Assembly: GCA_023459055.1 (NCBI GenBank)
Contig: JAEWVR010000008.1
Location: 1 to 36,333, forward strand
Source: Fibrobacterota bacterium
GTDB lineage: Bacteria > Fibrobacterota > Chitinivibrionia > Chitinivibrionales > Chitinispirillaceae
Direction of reading: 5' to 3'
Length of the DNA: 36,333 nucleotides
The notes below the pieces were generated by a model. That model searched no databases. It was not told the DNA's origin and worked only from the letters and a program-made list of their open reading frames with translations. This document shows positions 1-8,657 of this stretch, one piece after another. The translations under genes and the position numbers were made by a program. The stretch's first letter is position 1. Every line of letters begins with the position of its first letter.

Positions 1-1
1 C

Positions 2-64
2 GCAGAAACAATTGTCGTTGAAGGTAAAAGTTACCGAATGAAAGATCAAATCGAAACTGATTAA
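2..64 (+). CDS. C-terminus of an IS21-family IstB-like helper ATPase (partial, runs off the left edge)
   Basis: Only the last 20 codons are inside the window, ending in TAA at 62-64. The readable tail contains V-E-G-K-S-Y-R-M-K, which resembles the conserved end of IstB proteins (typically I-x-G-x-S-Y-R-hydrophobic-K). IstB is the AAA+ helper of IS21 transposition. Two copies of a 16-bp motif just downstream, as often found at IS21 ends, support the call. No catalytic motif is visible because the gene is cut, so the family call rests on a short tail plus context. Confidence 0.5.
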   Translation, partial: AETIVVEGKSYRMKDQIETD

Positions 65-79
65 TACTATTTTGTCAAT

Positions 80-120
80 ACATTTTCAAACCGGTCGAAA
101 TGAGACATTTTCAGACCGGT
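80..120. repeat. Repeated terminal motif of a probable IS21-type element end
   Basis: ACATTTTCAAACCGGT at 80-95 recurs as ACATTTTCAGACCGGT at 105-120, a direct repeat with one mismatch and 25-bp periodicity. IS21-family ends commonly carry multiple short repeats of this style, where the transposase binds. The exact outer end is not determined; a TGGCA at 140-144 is one possible terminus. Confidence 0.5.
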
Positions 121-337
121 GCCCGCACTGGCCCGTTCGTGGCAATTTACCGATAATACGTACCATGCAAGAACAAATTTATCGCATATGAATCAGATTA
201 AAACAATAAATGACGATGAATTACAATCATCAACGATTTCATGGTTACGACACTCACTTTAATGATTGCTGTTGTTTTCATTCACATTAATCCCGATGTG
301 AACATGCAAACAATTAACTATTATAGCCTAAAATGGG

Positions 338-651
338 ATGATTTGTACTGTTGAATTGGGCACCTGGTATGGTCGCATATTGGGAGAAATCACTGAAAAA
401 CAAAAATCCTTATTCGAATCAATGGGTGTCAAAATTCAATTGTTATAGATTTGGAGAACTTAGGTTATAAATATCACTGGCATCTTTCCGGTGGTATTGA
501 ACAGGAGTTGTTCCAAGAAACTAAATTACGTCTTGGCTCTAAAAAAGAGGCATCTTCTGGTTCCCCATGGCTTATTACTGGCGGATTTAGCCTGGAAGTC
601 AATGCAGAATCGATAGCAACTAAAGATCTTATTCTCGACGGGTCATATTAA
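338..651 (+). pseudogene. Unrecognised gene remnant in two frames
   Basis: Two open stretches lie head to tail in different frames. A 37-codon piece (338-448) contains V-E-L-G-T-W-Y-G and L-F-E-S-M-G-V. A second piece, open from about 397 to the TAA at 649-651, contains L-E-N-L-G-Y-K-Y-H-W. Neither has a convincing start or ribosome-binding site, and the frame change near 448 suggests a decayed gene. I do not recognise the family. The rest of 145-880 is AT-rich and I see nothing else in it. Confidence 0.3.
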
Positions 652-943
652 TACAATACCCAGGTGGTCTTTCCATTGTAAATATCTCTTTATGAGCAGG
701 ATTCTAATAAAATTTATACATGTACTTCAATTTCGATAGCCATTTATTTGCTGCAATAGTATTTTATGAAAGCAGATTAGCTATGATTTTCATAGTCAAT
801 CTGTTTCAATTAAAAGAATTAAATATCTGGGATATATGCAAAAATAGTCACCAATAGCAGTCTTTACAACCTTTATATTTTTGACATTTTTCTTTAATAA
901 TCAATATGTTGCAATTTGTACTTTTGTTATAAATAGGATTAAT

Positions 944-2740
944 ATGTATATTTTTAGCGTAATAAGTAAATCATATCTACTATTGTTAAAATCCGAACGG
1001 GTTAAGTTTGGTTTTTTAATCATATTTTTCTTTTTTTCAGCATTAATTCAGGTAATTGGGGTTGCAAGTATCGCTCCTTTTACAACATTGCTGACAAATC
1101 CTGGAATAATTGAGACAAATAAAATTTTCGCAACCATTTATAACTATTTTCAATTTACAGATACAAAGTCGTTTATAGAAGCTGTGGCATTAGGCTCAAT
1201 GCTCATGATGATTCTATCTAACGCTATTGGGGTTTTTACACTTTGGCTTACAATGCGTTTTTCAATTACTATCGGTAATTCGTTGCAATGTCGGTTGTAT
1301 GAGAATTTATTGTTCAGGCCATATCTTTATCACAAAACAGTTAATCACTCTCGCTCTATCGCAACTATCAACAGTCAAGCTCCACGATTTGTTTATATGA
1401 TATTGCAGCCATTTTTACTCTTAACAAGTAATATTTTTTTAGGTTTAATAATACTTATCGGGCTGCTATTTTTAAATCCGGTTATTCCGTTGGTGATCGG
1501 ATTCGTTTTAGGTGGAGGATACTTTTCCACATATCTTTTTACAAAACGATTGTTGAAAAAACATGGGGACATTCTTACAGTACGAAATGTTGAAGTGCAG
1601 AAAATATTAACAGAAGGGTTTATTGGAATTAAAGAAGTAACATTAAACAAATTACAAAAAAATTTTATTGAAAAGTACAGATTCATAAACCTGAAAGGAT
1701 TGAACTCCAATTCCATACTTGCTTTGATTGGAGATGTACCAAAATTTGTAATTGAAACGATCGCCTTCAGTGCCATATTTATTGGTGCCATCATTGCCTT
1801 ACAATTCGAGAACAATTCGAGTTCAATTATTGTTTTTTTGTCAATATATGCCATAGCTGGTTATAAATTACTTCCTACTATGCAGCAAATATTTAAATCT
1901 GTTTCGTCATTAAGCGCACATGGTTCAGTAGTTTTTGAATTATCACAACATCTGGATACAAAAGTTGATATTCAATATGACAGGAAATTAGTTTCTGCGG
2001 AGACTATTAATGAAGTGAGGCTTGAAAATATTAACTTTAAATACCCTTCTGCAACTAATATTACCATAAAGAACATAAGTGTTTCATTTTCATCCAGGAT
2101 GATTAATACAATTGCAGGTCATTCTGGTTCCGGAAAAACAACACTGGCGGATATTTTATTAGGTTTAATTCCACCTGATGCCGGAAAAATTTTAATAAAC
2201 GGTAAAGTTGCGGATTCAGATATGATTACTCAGATGCAACAATCATGCGGATATGTTCCTCAGCATATTTTCATTCTGGATGACACAGTAATTGAGAATG
2301 TTGCATTTGGTGTTGACAAAAAAAATATTGACGAGAACAGAATAATTGACGTTTTAAAAAAGGCAAATGCTTGGAATTTTGTGCAAAAACTGCCCAATGG
2401 AATTCATACAAAGCTTGGACAAGACGGAAAGTTATTAAGTGGCGGCCAACGTCAAAAAATCGGTATAGCCAGATGTCTTTACAGAGATATAAAAATGCTG
2501 ATCCTGGATGAACCGACAAGTGCATTGGATATAGAATCAGAATATGATTTTATGATGCTTCTTCGTTCATTGAAAGAGCAACTACTTATTATTATCATCT
2601 CGCATCGTCCCTCTGCTATTAAATGTTCAGATGTAATTACTCTAATTGAAAACGGAACAATCGAGGCTCACGGAACACTAACAGAGCTTAAAGAAAATAA
2701 TCAGCATTTCAGAAGTATGCTTGAAAAAAGCAGTTTTTAA
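944..2740 (+). CDS. ABC transporter, fused membrane and ATPase domains (PglK/MsbA-like glycolipid flippase)
   Basis: A 598-residue half-transporter. The N-terminal ~330 residues hold about six hydrophobic helices of the type-IV exporter fold. The ATPase domain follows: Walker A GHSGSGKTT at residues 392-400, signature LSGGQ at 498-502, Walker B ending in D522-E523. The early V-A-S-I-A-P-F-T-T-L-L segment and a 'GIKEV' segment before the ATPase resemble PglK-type flippases, which move undecaprenyl-linked oligosaccharides across the inner membrane. I chose ATG 944 because AGGA (935-938) lies just upstream; an in-frame TTG at 881 would add 21 residues but has no good ribosome site. In this glycan locus the natural cargo is a lipid-linked repeat unit, but the sequence does not prove the substrate. 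Confidence 0.85.
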   Translation: MYIFSVISKSYLLLLKSERVKFGFLIIFFFFSALIQVIGVASIAPFTTLLTNPGIIETNKIFATIYNYFQFTDTKSFIEAVALGSMLMMILSNAIGVFTLWLTMRFSITIGNSLQCRLYENLLFRPYLYHKTVNHSRSIATINSQAPRFVYMILQPFLLLTSNIFLGLIILIGLLFLNPVIPLVIGFVLGGGYFSTYLFTKRLLKKHGDILTVRNVEVQKILTEGFIGIKEVTLNKLQKNFIEKYRFINLKGLNSNSILALIGDVPKFVIETIAFSAIFIGAIIALQFENNSSSIIVFLSIYAIAGYKLLPTMQQIFKSVSSLSAHGSVVFELSQHLDTKVDIQYDRKLVSAETINEVRLENINFKYPSATNITIKNISVSFSSRMINTIAGHSGSGKTTLADILLGLIPPDAGKILINGKVADSDMITQMQQSCGYVPQHIFILDDTVIENVAFGVDKKNIDENRIIDVLKKANAWNFVQKLPNGIHTKLGQDGKLLSGGQRQKIGIARCLYRDIKMLILDEPTSALDIESEYDFMMLLRSLKEQLLIIIISHRPSAIKCSDVITLIENGTIEAHGTLTELKENNQHFRSMLEKSSF

Positions 2741-2794
2741 TAGCAAAATGCTAATTGATGCAGATTACCCAATACTTACACGCTACTATTTCTC

Positions 2795-2970
2795 TTGACA
2801 TATAATTTGTGAAAAGATTGTTTGATTTTATTTAAATGTTTTAAAATCGCTTTACTTAAAAGATAAGATGCTCTGATGTTTGGGTATTGAAAAAGAACTT
2901 AAATAATTCTGTCAAAGATTTGTCAAGTTTGTCGTAAGAAAGCAATGCTGCACTCCAGTTACAATTAACC
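2795..2970 (-). pseudogene. 3'-end fragment of a GT2 glycosyltransferase, duplicate of the gene at 5481-6440
   Basis: The plus-strand text here aligns with 5496-5675, the 3' end of the intact minus-strand glycosyltransferase. Shared blocks include GCTTTACTTAAAAGATA, TTTGGGTATTG and CAGTTACAATTAA. Translated on the minus strand it gives N-C-N-W-S-A-A-L-L-S, matching N-C-N-W-G-S-S-L-L-S of the intact protein, then loses frame by one base in a T run and resumes as Q-Y-P-N-x-R-A-S-Y-L-L-S-K-A. Similarity stops abruptly at about 2970. It is a non-functional, diverged partial copy in the same orientation as the intact gene. Confidence 0.75.
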
Positions 2971-3601
2971 TATTTCCCGCAGTTAAAAATCTTTAGATTA
3001 CTATATTACTATCGTAATCAATGTGTTATTAACACCATTTCGTAAACAACACTGTCACCTGACGGGTGAATGCTATGCGGTTTACTTTTGAAACACCAAA
3101 CAGTATATTTAATATTGACAGAACAAAAACATTTTAACTATTAATCGTGGGTTTGCCACACATTCTTCATTTCTGAGTAACTTAAAGAAAGCATCAAGAC
3201 TTGAATGATGTTTTGCCCTTTTGCAAAAATGTTTTGAAAAAAAGTGAACCGTTCAAAAAAGATCTTTGATTTATTTCAGGTTTGTATTGAATGTTGATGT
3301 AAGGAAATGCAGACAGTGTGAAAACGGGTATTATTAATTGTTCTATACCAATGCAAGAGCACGGGCTAGGCCCTGAATTTCAGGGTTTATACAGCTTGAT
3401 TAATATTGAAATTGTATCGTTGAATCCTTTGTTTTCGCAACGCGTAAGATAGTCTTTATTAAAACAATGAAAAATAAATTTAAAAGACAAAAAAGCATGA
3501 GGAATTTTAATATTCTGCAATCACTTCCTCCGCTATTACTGTACAGGTACGTATACAAGTATTATTTTAGAATAAGAGTGCACGAAATAATTTGCCCATA
3601 A
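2971..3601. other. Intergenic AT-rich stretch without a gene
   Basis: No open frame here has a start signal or a recognisable product. The only structure I see is a 7-bp inverted repeat, CCCTGAA-T-TTCAGGG, at 3371-3385. The stretch sits between a gene fragment and a transposase remnant, so it is probably debris from rearrangement. Confidence 0.5.
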
Positions 3602-4106
3602 GGAAGTCCAGTGGGCGACATTAGTTCGACATGTAAAGTATGTAATCATTCGCAGGACATTATGGACGGGGTTTATAACTTCATGACTACATACTTTACT
3701 AACACGTTGTCTGAAATGGTATGGTTGATATCAAAGGAAACAGGAGAGACCTATAAATCGCATCTTATAGTACGGCGGAATGCAGAAACACATAATGATT
3801 ATAAGTATTCATTATCAAATACAGCAGTATATATACCGCTTCAACGTCTTGCATATATGCAGGGACAACGTTTCTGAATAGAACGAGCGTTTGAAGACTG
3901 TAAAGGCAACTGTGGAATGGCAGATTATGAGGTAAGAAGCTGGAATGGGTGGCACCATCATATGGCATTGGTTTTCGTGGCTGAATTATTTATGCTAAAA
4001 GAAAGAATTGACAACAGAAGAGTTTATACAATCAATATTGAACCGGCATAAAATACGACTGGCATTGGTAGATGCAGCAAAAAACGATCTGAATTCTCTA
4101 TTATGA
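3602..4106 (+). pseudogene. Decayed IS701/IS4-superfamily DDE transposase, C-terminal part
   Basis: The translated frame reads H-L-I-V-R-R, Y-S-L-S-N, P-L-Q-R-L-A-Y-M-Q-G-Q-R-F, then a TGA at 3875-3877, and continues in the same frame as I-E-R-A-F-E-D-C-K-G and R-S-W-N-G-W-H-H-H-M-A-L-V. These match the C-terminal part of IS701-type transposases, where QRFW(I/V)ER-(S/A)-F-x-D-x-K is standard, so the TGA replaces a tryptophan codon. The E of ERAFED is the expected DDE glutamate. A one-base frameshift near 4005-4010 moves the tail into another frame, which then reads T-T-E-E-F-I-Q-S-I-L-N-R-H-K-I-R to TGA 4104-4106. The N-terminal half is missing. Inactive. Confidence 0.8.
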
Positions 4107-4153
4107 AATAAGGTTAAATGTATTCTAACAAAATAGCATTAAGGATTTAAAAA

Positions 4154-5350
4154 ATGAAAATATTGATGATAGTTTCCCAATTGAATACAACGATCAAGGA
4201 TGGTGGAAATATTCGTAGCTGGAAGTTCATTGAGGCTCTATCTCCACTAAATGAATTATCCTTAATTTACTTTAATAATGAAAAGTCTGATCTCCAATCG
4301 CCAATCTTTAAGAAGTACTTTAAGAATGTTTATCAATTGGCATATCCAAGTATTTCGCAATCTTATTTCGATAGACTACGTTTTTTATTTTTAGGTATTC
4401 CATGGGAAATTCAGCTAATTTTTTCAAAAGAGAATCAAAATCGTATTTTGGATATTATTAAAGAAAACCAGATAGATTATATACTAATTCGATATTTACC
4501 ACTATCATCTTACTTCTGTACGCAAGGGCAATTGTCGTTATACCATAACAAGGTAATTGTTGATCTGGATGATCTTCAATTTATAACGAATGCACGGCAA
4601 ATTCAAAATTCTAATAATGGATTTATTTTAAAAAATCGGCTTAAATTTAATAATTATCTATTGATGAAATATTATTTAAGAGTTATTCACTTTAAAAAGG
4701 TTTTTGTTTGCTCAGATGTGGACTATGATTTTTTAACAAAAAAGTTTAATTTTAATAATTGCACTATTGTTCCTAATGCAATTACTGTTGATGATTATGC
4801 CTCTGTTTCCAATTCCTGTTGCTCAAATTTCAAGAATATTCTGATTTGCGGAAATCTTTCATATCAACCAAATGAAGATAGCGTATTGTGGTTTGTCAAT
4901 AAAATATTTCCAATAATACAAAAAAGTGTAAATGTAAAGCTCGTTATTGCTGGTGCAAATCCCAAAAATACAATTTATGAGTTGTTGAAATTTAATTCAC
5001 AAATTGAAGTACATGCAAATGTTCCTGATATGAAAGTATACTTAAATAAAGCATCCCTTGTCGCAGTACCTTTACGAAGTGGTAGTGGAACACGTATAAA
5101 AATCTTAGAAGCAATGGCATCACATCGCCCTGTAGTTTCTACAACAATTGGTGCAGAAGGTTTGGGAGTAACTCATCAAAAACACTGCCTAATAGCAGAT
5201 ACTATTAATGATTTTGCTAACGAGTGTATTATGGTTTTGCAAAAACCATACAATTTTAATGAAATGATTAATAATGCATTCAATTATGTAAGAAATAATT
5301 ATGATAGTTCGATAGTAGATTCAAAAATAGTTAGTGCATTTGCAAATTGA
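4154..5350 (+). CDS. Glycosyltransferase, GT-B fold (GT4-like)
   Basis: 398 residues, usual length for a GT4-type enzyme. It opens with MKILMIVSQLN, a GT-B N-terminal strand followed by a D-G-G-N-I-R-S acceptor loop. Near residue 310-340 it has the donor-binding region R-S-G-S-G-T-R-I-K-I-L-E-A-M-A-S-H-R-P-V-V-S-T, with the E of the EX7E-like element. Such enzymes transfer a sugar from a nucleotide donor onto a lipid-linked glycan at the cytoplasmic membrane face. ATG 4154 is preceded by AAGGA at 4141-4145. It is the only plus-strand gene among the minus-strand glycosyltransferases around it, directly after a transposase remnant. Sugar specificity cannot be read from sequence. Confidence 0.85.
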   Translation: MKILMIVSQLNTTIKDGGNIRSWKFIEALSPLNELSLIYFNNEKSDLQSPIFKKYFKNVYQLAYPSISQSYFDRLRFLFLGIPWEIQLIFSKENQNRILDIIKENQIDYILIRYLPLSSYFCTQGQLSLYHNKVIVDLDDLQFITNARQIQNSNNGFILKNRLKFNNYLLMKYYLRVIHFKKVFVCSDVDYDFLTKKFNFNNCTIVPNAITVDDYASVSNSCCSNFKNILICGNLSYQPNEDSVLWFVNKIFPIIQKSVNVKLVIAGANPKNTIYELLKFNSQIEVHANVPDMKVYLNKASLVAVPLRSGSGTRIKILEAMASHRPVVSTTIGAEGLGVTHQKHCLIADTINDFANECIMVLQKPYNFNEMINNAFNYVRNNYDSSIVDSKIVSAFAN

Positions 5351-5480
5351 GTCAACGGTTGAAGTGGTAGACTTTTTTTGTATTTTTAACCCAATCTGTC
5401 CAGCACACTTTCAAGTGCCCGATGATAATTGTTAAGAAATATGTAAAAAATGCAACTATTGCACCTACTAAAACTGCTAC

Positions 5481-6440
5481 TTACAAGGTAATATTTTGCT
5501 TGACAGATAATTTGATTAAAAAACATTTGACTTTTTTTTGAAATATTTTCAATATTGCTTTACTTAAAAGATAGGCAGCTCTTTGGTTTGGGTATTGCAA
5601 AAAAGAATTAAGCAATTTTGTTAAAGATTCTTCAAATCTACCACAAGAAAGTAATGATGAGCCCCAGTTACAATTAATAAAGGACTGTGTTTTTTTAAGG
5701 ATTTTATATTTGAATTTTAAGGAAAATGATTTACTTTTAGTAAAGCTATCAATAACGTTTAAATGTGATTCAAAAGGAGATATTTTGGCCCTTGACGAAA
5801 GTGATTCGGTTTGCTTAACAACGAACGTAAGAGGATTGAGAATTAGACGATATTCAGATACGTAAGTTGACCTGATCCACAGATCGACATCTTCAGCAGT
5901 TTCAAGATTTTCATTGAATCCGTTTATTTTTCTAAATAACGATGTTTTAATCATTACAGAAGGAGTGGCAAGAAAGGGGCGTTGAAATACATCCTCAAAT
6001 AAAATTAATTTCTGACAACATGGTCCAATTTGTCTTTGAGCTTCCAATTCATTACTAACGCCATTTTTTTCGAAAAAATATTCTAATTTTGTAGAACAAA
6101 TCCCAAGATTTGGATATTGTGAAAAAATTGAAATTTGATATTCATTTTTTCTAATGTGCCAAAAATCATCAGAATCAAGAAATGCAATTAATTCACTTTT
6201 CGCAGATTTAGCACCAGTATTTCTTGCAGCAGCGGCCCCAGAATTTTTCTGTCGTATTAAAGTAACAAAAGGATAATGAGTTTCAACTATATGGCAAGTG
6301 TTATCTTTCGAGCCATCGTCGATGACAATAATTTCATCAACTGCCACGGTCTGATTGATAACTGAATTGAGTGCGCGTACTATTGTTGAACTTGAGTTAT
6401 ATGCAGGAATAATAACGCTTACAGTAAGTTGATTATTCAT
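5481..6440 (-). CDS. Glycosyltransferase family 2
   Basis: 319 residues. The N-terminus V-S-V-I-I-P-A-Y-N-S-S and I-I-V-I-D-D-G-S-K-D-N-T are the classic GT2 start. A DxD-type motif, A-F-L-D-S-D-D-F-W, lies near residues 87-95, and the acceptor-side E-D-V-D-L-W-I-R near residue 180 supplies the probable catalytic acid. GT2 enzymes of this size extend O-antigen or exopolysaccharide repeat units in the cytoplasm. Its 3' end is partly duplicated at 2795-2970. The start is ATG 6440-6438 with no clear Shine-Dalgarno, but it is the only start placing the VSVIIPAYN strand at its normal position. Confidence 0.9.
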   Translation of the reverse strand: MNNQLTVSVIIPAYNSSSTIVRALNSVINQTVAVDEIIVIDDGSKDNTCHIVETHYPFVTLIRQKNSGAAAARNTGAKSAKSELIAFLDSDDFWHIRKNEYQISIFSQYPNLGICSTKLEYFFEKNGVSNELEAQRQIGPCCQKLILFEDVFQRPFLATPSVMIKTSLFRKINGFNENLETAEDVDLWIRSTYVSEYRLILNPLTFVVKQTESLSSRAKISPFESHLNVIDSFTKSKSFSLKFKYKILKKTQSFINCNWGSSLLSCGRFEESLTKLLNSFLQYPNQRAAYLLSKAILKIFQKKVKCFLIKLSVKQNITL

Positions 6441-6820
6441 TTTTAGTAAAAATATTAATTAATGTGTAATGGTCGATTTATTTAAGCACGGACATTGTTT
6501 TTATGTAAAATTTCTTCTTATTGTTGGCTACATTGCCTTTTTTAGCCTTTTTTAACAAAGATAATTCTTCCGGTGAAACTCGCCAATAGAAATGGAACAC
6601 CAAATATCTCCGAAAAAAACGAATCTGTTTTAAGTTGTTTTTTAAACGTTTCAAGCTTACAATTTACCTTAAAAAATCAATTTAGATCACGTAACTTTGT
6701 AAAATTTAAAGTTTAATGTTGAAATATTTGTACTTGTTTCTAACTCGACTTTCATATATATATCAATAATTGATTTCATTTTTTTGTGTAATATCTTTTT
6801 GGGACAAAAAATACGACCTC
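6441..6820. other. Intergenic AT-rich region, no gene seen
   Basis: About 380 bp between two minus-strand genes, very AT-rich, with no open frame that resembles a protein and no clear hairpin terminator. It presumably contains the promoter of the 5481-6440 gene, but I cannot place it. Confidence 0.4.
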
Positions 6821-7936
6821 TCATTCTCTGTTAATTTTCTTACAAATTAAGGAGCCAATAGATTTTGGACTAAAATGATTATCAAAATAATCTGCATTAT
6901 TTACAGCGATGCTTTTAATATGCTCTTTATTTAAAATAAATTCTTGTAGACGTTCTGTAGCTTCTTTATATGATTTTTGCGATGCGACATGTATAGTGGG
7001 AGAAACTTCGATACCTAAATTCAAATAATGCTGCCCATCTTCAATTGGTTGGGGCCAAAGAGTTAAAGGTTTACGGTCAATAGCTATACAAGCACCCATC
7101 GCAAAAAGATCAGCCATACGCCACGGACAACAATAATGCATTCCTAATCTGATAACATTTATTGAAGCCCGGCTGGATATTTCCCACAATTTTTGAATTT
7201 TCATGGGAGACGTTGTATATGGAATATTCCTTTTATCTAATCTACTTTTGCAGTTTTCTACATTTCCTGAAACAAGCAATGCTAAAATAAAAGCTCTACA
7301 TTTAACTTCCGATACAGCCTCAAGCAGACGTAAATTATGTTCAATCCCACTAACTTCGTCGCTACCTCCCCAAACACGCACAACAAAACAGAGATCATAC
7401 TCTTTTTTTTCTGAACGACATTGCTTCAAAAACTTTAGATGTGAAATAATATACGGATTCCCATTAGGAAGGGGATAAACTTTATCAGGATATCTTATTG
7501 AAGGCCAATAATTTGTTTTAAAATAAACATCAGCCCAATCAAGAAGTCCTTGTCCTCTAATATTTCCAAAATCCTGAGAATTAATACATATTTTTTTATA
7601 AGAGCCATCCGAATAGCTCACTATGTAATGTCCAATAGCAGAATCAAGTTGTCCATTTGATTCAACATTCTTGAGTTCTAAGAATTTTGCAACTCTGTCA
7701 ATTACATTTCGTAAAACTGGTAAGAATCTAAAAATTGATGCCAGTTTTGTTGAATAGCGAATAATTCGTAACATTGCTGATAAAAAAGGCCAAAATGAAT
7801 TGCTCTGTATTGAGAATTCAATACCATTCGCCTGGCAAAAGGTTTTCAAACTCACTTGGTAATATTTCTGATATTCAGTATGCGAATTATTATATGGGGC
7901 ACTAAAAGCAGTTATTTTATAAATAGTAGGTAACAT
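6821..7936 (-). CDS. Putative glycosyltransferase (GT-B / exostosin-like C-terminal half)
   Basis: 371 residues, no signal peptide. The N-terminal part is not recognisable. The C-terminal third has M-H-Y-C-C-P-W-R-M-A-D-L-F-A-M-G-A-C-I-A-I-D-R, resembling the donor-nucleotide region of GT-B enzymes and exostosin-like proteins (a conserved acidic residue, then A-x-G-A). A middle segment with D-L-C-F-V-V-R-V-W-G-G fits the first strand of the second Rossmann domain. Its place between glycosyltransferases supports the call. ATG 7936-7934 has AAAGG upstream at a slightly long spacing. It could be another glycan-related protein of unknown function. Confidence 0.5.
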   Translation of the reverse strand: MLPTIYKITAFSAPYNNSHTEYQKYYQVSLKTFCQANGIEFSIQSNSFWPFLSAMLRIIRYSTKLASIFRFLPVLRNVIDRVAKFLELKNVESNGQLDSAIGHYIVSYSDGSYKKICINSQDFGNIRGQGLLDWADVYFKTNYWPSIRYPDKVYPLPNGNPYIISHLKFLKQCRSEKKEYDLCFVVRVWGGSDEVSGIEHNLRLLEAVSEVKCRAFILALLVSGNVENCKSRLDKRNIPYTTSPMKIQKLWEISSRASINVIRLGMHYCCPWRMADLFAMGACIAIDRKPLTLWPQPIEDGQHYLNLGIEVSPTIHVASQKSYKEATERLQEFILNKEHIKSIAVNNADYFDNHFSPKSIGSLICKKINRE

Positions 7937-8380
7937 GATAAAATTAATTTACCTTTATGCTGAGATCTTCACTTTGAAGTTAAAACACATCGAATTTGTT
8001 AATCTAAAATTAAACAGTCGCAAATTCTAATACCAGCTATTTTAATTTTATTAAAATAATACAAAACCAAATCGAATATAAGAAGTAGATATTATTGTGT
8101 GATTAATTTCGATTCATACAGTGTTTTAATTAAATTGTTTTATTAAGGTAAACAGCATTTTATCAGAAATCAATTTAAATGAACAAATTAGAAGATTAAA
8201 CACATATTATATCTTAACAAAAAGAAGCCAAACTACTTCTTAAAAAGGATTACATGTATAATTTAGTAAAGGTACGGTTGTATTATTTAGTAAAGGTACG
8301 GTTGTATTATTTAAGAATGCTACAAAATCTATTTTGCACGCGATTAACACTACCGAGCCCAGGAAACAAAAATAATATTT
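7937..8380. other. Intergenic AT-rich region with a short tandem repeat
   Basis: No supported gene. The only structured part is the 24-bp tandem repeat at 8262-8309. Short open frames on the plus strand here are built from that repeat and have no homology I recognise. Confidence 0.4.
8262..8313. repeat. 24-bp tandem repeat, two copies plus a partial third
   Basis: The unit starts TTTAGTAAAGGTACGG and ends TTGTATTA. It occupies 8262-8285 and 8286-8309 with no mismatch, then begins again with TTTA. The unit length is a multiple of three, but no gene covering it is supported. Perfect identity suggests recent slippage. Confidence 0.85.
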
Positions 8381-8623
8381 CTAAACCGTATGGTTTGTAT
8401 TCTTTATACAGTTCTATTTTTGAAATGCTTGAATAAACTTCCAGCAGCAAAAACGATCTCTTCTGCGCACCTGGTAAAATACACATCATTTGCTGAATAT
8501 GGATCATGAATATATACTTTTTTACTACCCGACCAAATACCAAGAGATGTTACCTGATTATCAGGATAAAGACAACTCTGTTTCCGGAACTGCTCAGGCT
8601 CCAAGCCAATTAAAAGGTCTCCG
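8381..8623 (-). pseudogene. 3'-end duplicate of the LMW protein tyrosine phosphatase gene
   Basis: This 243-bp block matches 9629-9871 at a constant offset of 1248 bp with about 14 mismatches by my count (roughly 94% identity). The minus-strand translation gives G-D-L-L-I-G-L-E-P-E-Q, V-T-S-L-G-I-W-S-G-S-K-K-V-Y-I-H-D-P-Y and the identical ending F-K-H-F-K-N-R-T-V, so it keeps the D-P-Y general-acid loop. It lacks the N-terminal CX5R phosphate loop and cannot be an active phosphatase. An in-frame ATG at 8640 exists without a ribosome site. The copy also includes about 20 bp downstream of the stop codon, so a DNA segment rather than a transcript unit was duplicated. Confidence 0.85.
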
Positions 8624-8657
8624 TGAGAGGTACTCTCCATCTACTCAATATTAAAAC

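Noticed and set aside
8262..8313. CRISPR-like array
   Set aside because: Units are contiguous without spacers and only two are complete.
8254..8436. Plus-strand small ORF with repeated V-K-V-R-L-Y-Y-L
   Set aside because: It is produced by the 24-bp tandem repeat and antisense duplicate sequence, with no homology or start signal.
8404..8640. Short phosphatase-like protein as a real gene
   Set aside because: It lacks the CX5R loop and a ribosome site and is explained by partial duplication.
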